NCBI GenBank assembly: GCA_019455325.1
Contig: JACFMQ010000003.1
Span: 62,001-126,000, forward strand
Direction: 5' to 3'
Length of the DNA: 64,000 nt
From: Rhodocyclaceae bacterium
Lineage (GTDB): Bacteria; Pseudomonadota; Gammaproteobacteria; Burkholderiales; Rhodocyclaceae
The notes beneath the pieces are model-generated. The model did no database searches. It was not told the origin of the DNA and was given only the letters and a program-made list of their open reading frames with translations. Positions within the stretch are counted from its first letter, which is position 1. Each line of letters begins with the position of its first letter. Shown piece after piece: positions 8,099 to 17,008 of the stretch. The position numbers were made by a program, and so were the translations under genes.

Positions 8099-8118
8099 GG
8101 CGGAGATGCTCCGCCATG
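8096..8118 (-). promoter_or_regulatory. hairpin masking the LpxH-like gene's ribosome site and start codon
   Basis: Arms CATGGCGGAG and CTCCGCCATG pair perfectly (10 bp) around a 3-nt loop. On the minus-strand transcript the 5' arm carries the Shine-Dalgarno GGAG and the 3' arm ends in the ATG start codon, 10 nt apart, so folding would hide both. Confidence 0.6.
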
Positions 8119-8168
8119 CGCGTAACGGGCCGATGACGCTCCGGTTACGTTTCGGCTACAGGACGAGG

Positions 8169-9413
8169 TTACAGAAGCGGCGCGTCCTGGCGCTCGCCGC
8201 GCTCGTAGACCACGTGCGCACGGCCGACGATGAGCGGGTCGAGGTTGCCGATGCGCAGCGTGTCCTTCTTCGCGTAGGGCAGCTTGTGCAGCACGTAGCG
8301 CATGGCGTTCAGGCGCGCGCGCTTCTTGCAGTCGGACTTGATCACCGTCCACGGTGCGTCGGCGGTGTCGGTGTGGAAGAACATCGCCTCCTTGGCGCGG
8401 GTGTACTCCTCCCACTTGTCGAGCGAGGCCATGTCGATCGGCGAGAGCTTCCACTGCTTGAGCGGGTGCACCTTGCGCTCCTTGAAGCGGCGGCGCTGCT
8501 CCTCGCGGCTCACCGAGAACCAGAACTTGATCAGGTGGACGCCCTGGCGCGCCAGCATGCGCTCGAACTCCGGCACCTGGCGCATGAACTCGGCGTACTC
8601 GGCATCAGAGCAGAAGCCCATGACGCGCTCGACGCCGGCGCGGTTGTACCAGGAACGGTCGAGGAGGACGATCTCTCCGGCCGTCGGCAGGTGGCTCACG
8701 TAACGCTGGAAGTACCACTGGCCGCGCTCGACCTCGGTCGGCTTCTCCAGCGCGACGACGCGCGCGCCGCGCGGGTTGAGGTGCTCCATGAAGCGCTTGA
8801 TGGTGCCGCCCTTGCCGGCCGCGTCGCGGCCCTCGAAGAGGATCACCACCTTCTGCCCGGTCTCCTTGACCCAGGCCTGCAGCTTCAGGAGCTCGACCTG
8901 CAGGCGGTACTTCTGCCGCTCGTAGCTGCGGCGCTGCATCAGGTTGCGGTAGGGGTAGCCGCCGTCGCGCCAGTCCGGCGTCAGTTCGTCGTCGGGGTGC
9001 CCGGCGGCGTCGTCGACGACGACGCGCAACTGGCGCTGCAGGCGCTTGAGCAGCGCGTCGGCCTCGACCGACGGCAGGCCGGAGACGATGTCGTGCATCG
9101 CCGCCAGCCGCCCCTCCTGCGCCGCGTCGACGGCCTCGCCGACGGCGAAGTTCTCGACGCCGGCGGCGCCGCGGTCGACCGGCCCGGTGTCGCCGGCGAC
9201 GACGGCGCGCGGCGGCCGCGCCCGGCGCGGCGGCGCTGCCTTGGCGAGGCGCGCGGCTGGCTGCGCCGGCACCCCGGCCACCTTGAGCGTCTTCGCCGTC
9301 TTCGCCGCGCCGCTTGCCTTCGCTGCCTTTGCCGCGCCCGCCGCCTTCACCGCCGCACCGGCATCCCCGTTCGCGTTCCTGCTCCTCGTCGTCGTCGCTC
9401 GTTCCCTGGCCAT
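8169..9413 (-). CDS. ppk2: polyphosphate kinase 2 family protein with Ala/Lys-rich N-terminal tail
   Basis: PPK2 enzymes move phosphate between polyphosphate and nucleoside diphosphates. The catalytic part (residues ~130-414) has Walker A GRDAAGKGG, Walker B LLDRSWYNR and the family blocks KFWFSVSREEQ and APWTVIKSDCKKRARL, with a single-domain layout. The first ~75 residues are unusual: low-complexity, rich in Ala, Lys, Pro and Arg (AAGAAKAAKASGAAKTAK), like histone-H1-type tails. The start ATG (9413) is chosen because AGGGGGG precedes it; an upstream in-frame start lacks one. It lies downstream of phoR in the same orientation, with a 104-bp gap holding an inverted repeat and an AT-rich TATAGT, so it probably has its own promoter. 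Confidence 0.93.
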   Translation of the reverse strand: MARERATTTRSRNANGDAGAAVKAAGAAKAAKASGAAKTAKTLKVAGVPAQPAARLAKAAPPRRARPPRAVVAGDTGPVDRGAAGVENFAVGEAVDAAQEGRLAAMHDIVSGLPSVEADALLKRLQRQLRVVVDDAAGHPDDELTPDWRDGGYPYRNLMQRRSYERQKYRLQVELLKLQAWVKETGQKVVILFEGRDAAGKGGTIKRFMEHLNPRGARVVALEKPTEVERGQWYFQRYVSHLPTAGEIVLLDRSWYNRAGVERVMGFCSDAEYAEFMRQVPEFERMLARQGVHLIKFWFSVSREEQRRRFKERKVHPLKQWKLSPIDMASLDKWEEYTRAKEAMFFHTDTADAPWTVIKSDCKKRARLNAMRYVLHKLPYAKKDTLRIGNLDPLIVGRAHVVYERGERQDAPLL

Positions 9414-9490
9414 CGCCGCCCCCCTGGTTGTGGAAAGATCGGGCTGCCCGCGATCACGGTGCGCCCAAACTATAAATCCTACTCCCAAAT

Positions 9491-9508
9491 CGCCATGCGT
9501 TCATGGCG
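9491..9508. repeat. perfect inverted repeat CGCCATG-N4-CATGGCG
   Basis: Seven-bp arms separated by CGTT, located between the phoR stop and the ppk2 promoter region. It could be a short operator or a weak hairpin; there is no T-tract, so a terminator is unlikely. Confidence 0.55.
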
Positions 9509-9517
9509 AGGAAAGTC

Positions 9518-10807
9518 TCACGCGGTGAGGCGGGCCGGCGGGAAAAGCGCGCTGAAGCGGCTGCCCCGCCCCGGTGCGCTGGCGACGTCGAGCCGCGCCT
9601 GGTGGCGCGACAGCGCGTGCTTGACGATGGCCAGGCCGAGGCCGGTGCCGCCGGTCTCGCGCGAGCGGCCGAGGTCGGCGCGGTAGAAGCGCTCGGTGAG
9701 GCGCGGGATGTGCTCCGGCGCGATGCCGGGGCCGTCGTCGGCGACGGAGAACTCGGCGCTGCTGCCGATCCGTTTCCAGGCGATGGCGATGTGGCCGCCG
9801 GCCGGCGTGTAGCGGACGGCGTTGGAGAGCAGGTTGCCGAAGGCGCTGGCCAGCTCCGGCTCGGCGCCGAAGAGGTCGCCGGCGTCGGCGGCGAGCGTGA
9901 TCTCGTGCCTGCCGGCAGAGAGCGCCTCGGCGTCGCGCCTGAGCTTGTCGAGCAGATCGGCCATGCCGACGCGCGCGTTTTCCGGCGGCGGCGGCGAGGA
10001 TTCGAGCGTGGACAGCGTCAGCAGGTCCTGCACGATGCGCTGCATGCGGTCGGACTGCTCGGCCATCAGCGCCAGGTAGCGGTCGCGCTCGTCCGGTTCG
10101 AGCGGCAGCTCGCGCACGGTTTCGAGGAAGCCGGAGAGCACGGTGAGCGGCGTGCGCAGCTCGTGCGAGACGTTGGCGACGAAGTCGCGGCGCATGCGGT
10201 CGAGGCGCTCGCTCTGCGTCACGTCGCGCACCTGCATCAGACGCTCGCCGCCGGCGTAGGGCAGGATGTGGATGGACAGCACCTGCTCTTCGTTGCGCAC
10301 GGCGTTGAGCCGCAGCGGCCGCGAGAAGTCGCCGGCCGCGAGGTAGGCGACGAAGGCCGGCTGGCGCACCAGGTTGGCGATCGGCTGGCTGCGGTCGGAG
10401 CGCAGGTCGAGGCCGAGCTGCCGCTCGGCGGTGCGGTTGCACCAGCCGATGCGGTCGTCGGCGTCGAGCGTGACGATGCCGTCGACGATGGCCTGGCCGG
10501 CGGCGGCGACCTGGCGCAGGTCGAGGTCGCGGCGGGCGATCAGCGCGCGCAGCTCGCGTTCGTGGCGGTGCAGGCGGGCGAAGATGTCGTCCCAGACGCC
10601 GGCCCCTTCGAGGGTCTGCGCCGGCGACGGGTGGCGCGACCATTCGTCGAGGCGGGCGAGGTGGCGCAGCCCGGAGAGCAGTTGCAGCAGCAGGACGACG
10701 GCGAACAGCGCCCAGCCCCAGGCCGGCGCGACGAGGACGCCGAGCACCGTCGCCGGCACGGCGCCGACGACGGTGACGGCGAGGCTGCGCAACCGGGCGC
10801 TCTTCAT
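9518..10807 (-). CDS. phoR: phosphate regulon sensor histidine kinase PhoR
   Basis: Sensor kinase of 429 residues, standard PhoR length. Two close hydrophobic segments (~8-46) anchor it in the inner membrane, followed by a PAS domain (~100-195), an H-box NVSHELRTPLTV with phospho-accepting His215, N-box FGNLLSNAVRYTP, and ATP-lid motifs DDGPGIAP and GGTGLGLAIVKHAL. It phosphorylates PhoB when phosphate is scarce and is restrained by PstB/PhoU. It lies 56 bp downstream of phoB on the same strand and ends the pst-pho gene series. The ATG at 10807 has only a weak GC-rich ribosome site. Confidence 0.95.
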   Translation of the reverse strand: MKSARLRSLAVTVVGAVPATVLGVLVAPAWGWALFAVVLLLQLLSGLRHLARLDEWSRHPSPAQTLEGAGVWDDIFARLHRHERELRALIARRDLDLRQVAAAGQAIVDGIVTLDADDRIGWCNRTAERQLGLDLRSDRSQPIANLVRQPAFVAYLAAGDFSRPLRLNAVRNEEQVLSIHILPYAGGERLMQVRDVTQSERLDRMRRDFVANVSHELRTPLTVLSGFLETVRELPLEPDERDRYLALMAEQSDRMQRIVQDLLTLSTLESSPPPPENARVGMADLLDKLRRDAEALSAGRHEITLAADAGDLFGAEPELASAFGNLLSNAVRYTPAGGHIAIAWKRIGSSAEFSVADDGPGIAPEHIPRLTERFYRADLGRSRETGGTGLGLAIVKHALSRHQARLDVASAPGRGSRFSALFPPARLTA

Positions 10808-10863
10808 GCCGGCACCGCCGCCGCTGCCCTGCCGCCGTCCGCCGCTTCGTCCATTGCCGCCGC

Positions 10864-11550
10864 TCAGTTGCCGCGGAAGCGGTAGCCGGCGCCGCGCACG
10901 GTCTCGATGCGGCCGTCCTCGCCGGTGCCTTCGAGCGCGGCGCGCAGGCGGCGGATGTGCACGTCGACGGTGCGCTCCTCGATGAAGACGTGGTCGCCCC
11001 AGACTTCGTCGAGCAGTTGCGCGCGCGAGTACACGCGCTCGGTGTGGCTCATGAAGAAGAGCAGCAGGCGGAATTCGGTCGGCCCCAGTTCGACCGGGCT
11101 GCCGGCGGCGAGCACGCGGTGCGTCGCCGGGTTGAGCGAGAGCGTGCCGATCTCGACGACGTCGCCGGCCAGATGCGGCTGCCGCCGGCGCAGCACGGCG
11201 CGCACGCGGGCGACCAGCTCCTTCGGCGAGAAGGGCTTGGTCACGTAGTCGTCGGCGCCGGCTTCCAGCCCCTGCACCTTGTCTTCCTCGTGCACGCGCG
11301 CGGTGAGCATGATGATCGGCAGGTCGCGCGTGCGCTCGTCGGTGCGCAGGCGCTTGGCGAGCGCGACGCCGGACTGGCCGGGCAGCATCCAGTCGAGGAT
11401 GAGCAGGTCGGGCAGCGCGGCGCGGATCGCCGATTCGCCCTCCTCCGCGCTGCCGGCGCGGACGACGAGGAAACCGTTGTGGCGGAGGTTGACGGCGAGC
11501 AGTTCCTGGATCGCAGGCTCGTCCTCGACCACCAGAATCGTCGGCGTCAA
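10864..11550 (-). CDS. phoB: phosphate regulon response regulator PhoB
   Basis: OmpR/PhoB-class regulator, 228 residues. Receiver has acidic residues in VVEDEPA, phospho-acceptor Asp53 in LLILDWMLPG and Lys in VTKPFSPKEL. The winged-helix effector domain ends with the DNA-contacting segment FIEERTVDVHIRRLRAALE. The start codon is TTG (11550): it sits one base after the phoU stop, with a strong GGAGG seven bases upstream inside the phoU end, which argues for tight coupling to phoU. It binds Pho boxes; candidate sites occur at 16110-16127 (pstS) and at four other promoters in this window. Confidence 0.96.
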   Translation of the reverse strand: MTPTILVVEDEPAIQELLAVNLRHNGFLVVRAGSAEEGESAIRAALPDLLILDWMLPGQSGVALAKRLRTDERTRDLPIIMLTARVHEEDKVQGLEAGADDYVTKPFSPKELVARVRAVLRRRQPHLAGDVVEIGTLSLNPATHRVLAAGSPVELGPTEFRLLLFFMSHTERVYSRAQLLDEVWGDHVFIEERTVDVHIRRLRAALEGTGEDGRIETVRGAGYRFRGN

Positions 11551-11551
11551 A

Positions 11552-12238
11552 TCAGGCCTCCTTGCCGGTGTGGCGGATGTCTCGCCCTTCGGCGATGTAG
11601 ATCACGTGCTCGGCGATGTTCTTCGCGTGGTCGCCGATGCGCTCGATCGAGCGGCCGATCCAGACGATGTCGATCGCCGTCGAAATGGTACGCGGATCTT
11701 CCATCATGTAGGTGATCAACTGGCGGACGATGGCCTTGAACTCGGCGTCGACCTTGGCATCGGCGTGGATCACCGCGTCGGCCAGCGCCACGTCGAGGCG
11801 GGCGAAGCTGTCGAGCGCCTGGCGCAGCATGGCCACCGCCTCCTCGGCGACGTGGCGCACGTCGGTGGCGCGCGGCACGTTGAGCATGCCCTGCTCGTGC
11901 ACGCGGCGGGCGCCCTTGGCGATCTTCTTCGCCTCGTCGCCGATGCGCTCGAGGTCGGTGACGATCTTGTTCACGCCCATCACCAGACGCAGGTCGGAGG
12001 CCGTCGGCTGGCGGCGGGCGACGACGTGGATGGTCTCGTCGTCGATCACCTTCTCGAACTTGTTGACGCGGTGGTCGCCTTCGACGATGTCCTTGACCGT
12101 GATGATCTCGCCGCTGGCGTAGGCCTCGATCGCGGCGCTGACCTGCGCCTCGACCAGCCCGCCCATCTCCAGGACGTGGGTGCGCAGCACGCCGAGATCC
12201 TCGTCGAACTGGCGGGAAACGTGGACGCTTTCGCTCAT
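11552..12238 (-). CDS. phoU: phosphate signalling protein PhoU
   Basis: All-helical 228-residue protein made of two PhoU three-helix repeats. Metal-binding signatures are visible as DLERIGDEAKKIA in the first repeat and RSIERIGDHAKNIAEHVIYI in the second. PhoU links the PstSCAB transporter to PhoR and keeps the regulon off in high phosphate. It starts 28 bp after the end of pstB and its stop is one base from the phoB TTG start, matching the usual pst-phoU-phoB arrangement. Confidence 0.96.
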   Translation of the reverse strand: MSESVHVSRQFDEDLGVLRTHVLEMGGLVEAQVSAAIEAYASGEIITVKDIVEGDHRVNKFEKVIDDETIHVVARRQPTASDLRLVMGVNKIVTDLERIGDEAKKIAKGARRVHEQGMLNVPRATDVRHVAEEAVAMLRQALDSFARLDVALADAVIHADAKVDAEFKAIVRQLITYMMEDPRTISTAIDIVWIGRSIERIGDHAKNIAEHVIYIAEGRDIRHTGKEA

Positions 12239-12266
12239 TGTCTGTTCCTCTGCTGGCGGCCGGGGC

Positions 12267-13079
12267 TCAGCCCATGCGGCCGGTGATGTAGTCTTCGGTG
12301 CGCTTGTCCTGCGGTTTGATGAAGATGTCGTCGGTCTTGCCGAACTCGATCATCTCGCCGAGGTACATGTAGGCGGTGTAGTCGGAGACGCGCGCCGCCT
12401 GCTGCATGTTGTGCGTGACGATGAGGATGGTGACGCGCTGCTTCAGTTCGTGCACCAGCTCCTCGATGGCGCCGGTGGCGATCGGGTCGAGCGCCGAGGT
12501 CGGCTCGTCGAAGAGCAGCAGCTCGGGGTCGGTGGCCAGCGCGCGGGCGATGCACAGGCGCTGCTGCTGGCCGCCGGAGAGATTGGTCGCCAGATCCTGC
12601 AGGCGGTCCTTGACCTCGTCCCAGATGGCGGCGCCCTTCAGCGCCGCCTCGACCTTGTCGTCGAGCGCGCGGCGGTTCTTCTCGCCGCGCACGCGCAGGC
12701 CGTAGGCGACGTTCTCGAAGACCGACTTGGGGAACGGGTTCGGCTTCTGGAAGACCATGCCGACGCGCATGCGCACCTCGATCGGATCGACGCCCGGCGC
12801 CAGCAGGTTGGTGTTGTCCGGGTAGAAGCGGATCTCGCCCTCGTAGCGGTTGCCCGGGTAGAGGTCGTGCATGCGGTTGAAGCTCCGCAGGTAGGTCGAC
12901 TTGCCGCAGCCGGACGGCCCGATCAGCGCCGTCACCTTCTTGTCGTGGATCGGCATGTTGATGTTCTTCAGCGCCTGCACGTCGCCGTAGAAGAAGTTGA
13001 AGTTGCGGGCCTCGGCCTTGAGGGCGGGTGCGGATGCGGTCTGCATGACGTGCTCCATTTCGTGTGCGGTGCTTACCAT
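12267..13079 (-). CDS. pstB: phosphate ABC transporter ATP-binding protein PstB
   Basis: ABC ATPase of up to 270 residues. Walker [11 protein letters not shown]-loop VFQKPNPFP, signature [15 protein letters not shown] and Walker [14 protein letters not shown] are intact, with H-loop His in VTHNMQQA. It energises phosphate uptake through PstCA and takes part in PhoR signalling. The first in-frame ATG (13079) overlaps the pstA stop by 7 bp; later Met codons at residues 8 and 12 are possible starts, since the conserved core begins only near residue 20. Confidence 0.96.
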   Translation of the reverse strand: MVSTAHEMEHVMQTASAPALKAEARNFNFFYGDVQALKNINMPIHDKKVTALIGPSGCGKSTYLRSFNRMHDLYPGNRYEGEIRFYPDNTNLLAPGVDPIEVRMRVGMVFQKPNPFPKSVFENVAYGLRVRGEKNRRALDDKVEAALKGAAIWDEVKDRLQDLATNLSGGQQQRLCIARALATDPELLLFDEPTSALDPIATGAIEELVHELKQRVTILIVTHNMQQAARVSDYTAYMYLGEMIEFGKTDDIFIKPQDKRTEDYITGRMG

Positions 13080-14017
13080 TTGATGTTCTTTCTCAGCCGA
13101 TAGCGCAGCCAGATGGCGATCGCGTTCATCGTCAGCACCATGACCATCAGCACGAAGCCGGCGGCCGCGGCGTTGACCTCGAAGGCCGGGTCCGGGCGCG
13201 AGGTCCAGTTGAAGATCTGGATCGGCATCACGGTGAAGGGCGACATCACCCAGTCGAACAGGCCGGCGCGCGTGCCGTCGGCGAGCTCGCTGAACGGCAC
13301 CGGCGGCAGGAAGGCGATGAAGGTCAGCGCGCCGATGGTGATGATCGGCGCCGTCTCGCCGATGGCGCGCGCCAGCCCGATGATGACGCCGGTGAGGATG
13401 CCGGGCATGGCGTAGGGCACGATGTGGTAGCGGCAGGTCTGCCAGCGCGTGGCGCCGACCGCCATCGAACCCTCGCGGATCATCGCCGGAATCGCCCGGA
13501 TGGCCTCGCGCGTGGCGACGATGACGATCGGCAGGATCAGGAGCGCCAGCGTCAGGCCGGCGGAGAGGATGCTCTGCCCGAAGCCGAAGGCGTAGACGAA
13601 GATGCCGAGCGCCAGCAGGCCATAGACGATGGAGGGCACGGCGGCGAGGTTGGTGATGTTGATCTCGATGACCTCGGTGATCCAGTTGCGCCTGGCGTAT
13701 TCCTCCAGGTAGAGGCCGGCGGCGACGCCGAGCGGCACCGCGGTCATCGCCGTCACCAGCATGACCAGCAGCGAGCCGACCCAGGCCGACAGGATGCCGG
13801 CCTGCGTCGCCCGGCGCGAGGCGAAGTTGAGGAAGAAGCCGAGGTTGAAGCGCTCGGCGCCCTTGACCGCCATGTCGGCGACGAGCGCGAAGATGACGAG
13901 CAGGCCGATGCCCAGGCAGAGGATGCCGAGGGCGGAGAAGAGCGCGTCCTTGAGCTTGCCGCGGGCGATCAGCGCGCGGATGCGCGCCGGGTCGAAACCG
14001 GCGTTTTCGGATGACAT
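13073..14017 (-). CDS. pstA: phosphate ABC transporter permease PstA
   Basis: Inner-membrane permease of 314 residues. About six hydrophobic helices follow a short polar N-terminus, with the permease loop [20 protein letters not shown] containing the EAA-type contact with PstB and the conserved [16 protein letters not shown]. The ATG overlaps the pstC stop (TGATG), so the two permease subunits are translationally coupled. The 3' end overlaps pstB. Confidence 0.96.
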   Translation of the reverse strand: MSSENAGFDPARIRALIARGKLKDALFSALGILCLGIGLLVIFALVADMAVKGAERFNLGFFLNFASRRATQAGILSAWVGSLLVMLVTAMTAVPLGVAAGLYLEEYARRNWITEVIEINITNLAAVPSIVYGLLALGIFVYAFGFGQSILSAGLTLALLILPIVIVATREAIRAIPAMIREGSMAVGATRWQTCRYHIVPYAMPGILTGVIIGLARAIGETAPIITIGALTFIAFLPPVPFSELADGTRAGLFDWVMSPFTVMPIQIFNWTSRPDPAFEVNAAAAGFVLMVMVLTMNAIAIWLRYRLRKNIKW

Positions 14018-14967
14018 CAGTAGTTCTCCCGGAACCTGCGGCGCAGCCACTGGCCGAGGATGTTGAACAGCAGCGTGATGAGCAGCAGCGTCAGGCCGGC
14101 GGCGAAGATGGTCTGGTAGCCGATCGAGCCGTGCGGCAGGTCGCCGAGCGCCACCTGCACGATGTACGAGGTGATCGTCGCCGCCGGTTCCATCGGATTC
14201 CACGTCAGGTTCGGCTGCATGCCGGCGGCCACGGCCAGGATCATGGTCTCGCCGACGGCGCGCGAGATGCCGAGGATGTACGAGGCGGCGAGCCCGGAGA
14301 AGGCGGCCGGCACGACGACGTGCAGCGCCGTGTAGAGGCGCGTCGAGCCCATGGCGTAGGCGCCCTCGCGCAGGCTCATCGGCACCGCGCGCATGGCGTC
14401 CTCGGAGAGCGAGGCGACGTAGGGCACGATCATGATGCCCATCACCAGGCCGGCGGAGAGCAGCGAGAAGCCCGGCAGTTCGGGGAAGATCTTCTGCAGC
14501 AGCGGCGTCACGATGAGCAGCGCGAAGTAGCCGAAGACGATGGTCGGGATGCCGCCGAGGAGTTCGAGGATCGGCTTGGCCACCTCGCGCACCTTCGGGT
14601 TGGCGAACTCCGACAGGTAGATGGCGATGACCGTGCCCATCGGGATGGCCACCGCCAGCGCCACCGCCGACGAGACCAGCGTGCCGGAGATGAGGACCAT
14701 GATGCCGAAGTGGGCGTCGTCGAAGAGCGGCGTCCACTGCGTATCGGTCAGGAAATCGACGATGCTGACGTTCTGGAAGAAGTGGATCGACTCGGAGACG
14801 AGGACGTAGACGATGCCGACCGTGGTCAGCACCGACACGGCCGCCGCCGCGAAGAGCAGGGTCTCGATGACGCGCTCGCTGGCGTGGCGCATGGCGTTCC
14901 GGGCCAGGCGGTCGCTGACGACGGGCGCGCCGCCGGGGGGAGAGGCGGACATGGCGTAGGCGTTCAT
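14017..14967 (-). CDS. pstC: phosphate ABC transporter permease PstC
   Basis: Partner permease of PstA, 316 residues, with a ~30-residue cytoplasmic N-terminus and about six membrane helices. Conserved permease signatures include [35 protein letters not shown] and [17 protein letters not shown]. Start ATG at 14967, with a second in-frame ATG at residue 6. It is 82 bp downstream of pstS, and that gap holds a stable hairpin (14990-15011) that could lower read-through and so set the usual excess of PstS over permease. Confidence 0.96.
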   Translation of the reverse strand: MNAYAMSASPPGGAPVVSDRLARNAMRHASERVIETLLFAAAAVSVLTTVGIVYVLVSESIHFFQNVSIVDFLTDTQWTPLFDDAHFGIMVLISGTLVSSAVALAVAIPMGTVIAIYLSEFANPKVREVAKPILELLGGIPTIVFGYFALLIVTPLLQKIFPELPGFSLLSAGLVMGIMIVPYVASLSEDAMRAVPMSLREGAYAMGSTRLYTALHVVVPAAFSGLAASYILGISRAVGETMILAVAAGMQPNLTWNPMEPAATITSYIVQVALGDLPHGSIGYQTIFAAGLTLLLITLLFNILGQWLRRRFRENY

Positions 14968-14989
14968 TGGCTCATCCGTTCAATGCTAC

Positions 14990-15011
14990 ACCGGCCCCTG
15001 CCGGGGCCGGT
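14990..15011 (-). terminator. intercistronic hairpin between pstS and pstC
   Basis: Perfect 9-bp arms ACCGGCCCC and GGGGCCGGT around a 4-nt loop. There is no T-tract, so it fits an attenuating or mRNA-stabilising stem rather than a full terminator. Confidence 0.65.
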
Positions 15012-15048
15012 GCTCGGTGCCGGGCCGGCGAACCGGCCGGCGGCGGGA

Positions 15049-16050
<1,002 letters not shown>

Positions 16051-16093
16051 GGTTTTCACTCCTGTGAATCGTTGGCGAAGGACAGCGAAGCGC

Positions 16094-16127
16094 AGTGTGG
16101 CGGCGGATTGTTACAGAGCGATGACAC
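16094..16127 (-). promoter_or_regulatory. Pho box and -10 box of pstS
   Basis: Minus strand: GTGTCAT-CGCT-CTGTAAC (16110-16127), matching CTGTCAT-N4-CTGTCAY at 12 of 14 half-site positions, then 10 bp, then -10-like CACACT (16094-16099). PhoB boxes normally replace the -35 element at this spacing. Confidence 0.8.
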
Positions 16128-16140
16128 GCTGTAACAATCC
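16105..16140. repeat. 36-bp inverted repeat in the pstS-rpiA divergent promoter
   Basis: Perfect 12-bp arms GGATTGTTACAG and CTGTAACAATCC enclose 12 bp. Each arm carries a CTGTAAC half-site pointing outwards, one towards pstS and one towards rpiA, so PhoB could bind in both directions. An rpiA -10 candidate TAAAAT lies at 16150-16155. Confidence 0.8.
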
Positions 16141-16189
16141 GCCCGGCGGTAAAATGGCGGCCTTCGCCACCTCTTTCCCGGACCCCGCC

Positions 16190-16852
16190 ATGACCCAGGA
16201 TGAACTGAAACGGGCCGTCGCCCGCGCCGCCCTCGCCCACGTCGTGCCGGACGCCGTCGTCGGCGTCGGCACCGGCTCGACCGCCAATTTCTTCATCGAC
16301 GCGCTGGCCGAGATCAAGGACCGCATCCCGGCCGCCGTCGCCAGCTCGGAGGCGACGAGGAAGCGCCTGGAGGGCCACGGCATCCGCGTGCTCGACCTCA
16401 ACGAGGTGAGCGGGATGCCGGTCTACGTGGACGGCGCCGACGAGGTGAACGGCCGCCTGCACATGATCAAGGGCGGCGGCGGCGCGCTCACCCGCGAGAA
16501 GATCGTCGCCGCCGTGGCCGACAAGTTCGTCTGCATCGCCGACGCCTCGAAGCAGGTCGAGGTGCTCGGCCGCTTCCCGCTGCCGGTGGAGGTGATCCCG
16601 ATGGCACGCGCGCACGTCGCCCGCCAGTTGGCGAAGCTCGGCGGCACGCCGAAGCTGCGCGAGGGTTTCGTCACCGACAACGGCAACCTCATTCTCGACG
16701 TGCACGGCCTGTCGATCGTCGAGCCGGAGCTGCTGGAGGCGCAGATCAACCAGATCGCCGGGGTCGTCACCAACGGGCTTTTTGCGTTGCGCGGGGCGGA
16801 CGTGCTGTTGCTTGGGACGGAGAACGGCGTCAAGAGTGTTGCCCGACTTTGA
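16190..16852 (+). CDS. rpiA: ribose-5-phosphate isomerase A
   Basis: Interconverts ribose 5-phosphate and ribulose 5-phosphate in the pentose-phosphate and Calvin pathways. The 220-residue length is typical. Diagnostic motifs: [14 protein letters not shown] (phosphate loop), [30 protein letters not shown] (active-site Asp/Lys/Glu region), and [15 protein letters not shown] 16190 is the first in-frame start after the divergent promoter shared with pstS. In this window its product feeds phosphoribulokinase (prk). Confidence 0.96.
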   Translation: MTQDELKRAVARAALAHVVPDAVVGVGTGSTANFFIDALAEIKDRIPAAVASSEATRKRLEGHGIRVLDLNEVSGMPVYVDGADEVNGRLHMIKGGGGALTREKIVAAVADKFVCIADASKQVEVLGRFPLPVEVIPMARAHVARQLAKLGGTPKLREGFVTDNGNLILDVHGLSIVEPELLEAQINQIAGVVTNGLFALRGADVLLLGTENGVKSVARL

Positions 16853-16894
16853 GTGCGGAATATTTTGTCGGATTGAGCGGCGAATTTGCTAGCT

Positions 16895-16909
16895 AGACTG
16901 CACCAGTCT
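16895..16909. repeat. short palindrome upstream of the GHKL-nuclease gene
   Basis: AGACTG-CAC-CAGTCT, a 6-bp-arm inverted repeat in the AT-richer leader of the 17009 gene, followed by a repeat of TCTGCACCA. It could be an operator or part of the insertion boundary. Confidence 0.4.
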
Positions 16910-17008
16910 GCACCATTAACGCGAGACGCCATTGCGGAAAGCTGTATAAAAATACACTATCGATTTTTTGAGACGAGCAAGCGCCAATCGCCAAGAGGGT
17001 CGCCACCT

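Noticed and set aside
8119..8175. A further Pho box before the LpxH-like gene
   Set aside because: CTGTAGC-CGAA-ACGTAAC has the right period, but no -10-like sequence follows at 10 bp and the second half lacks CTGT.
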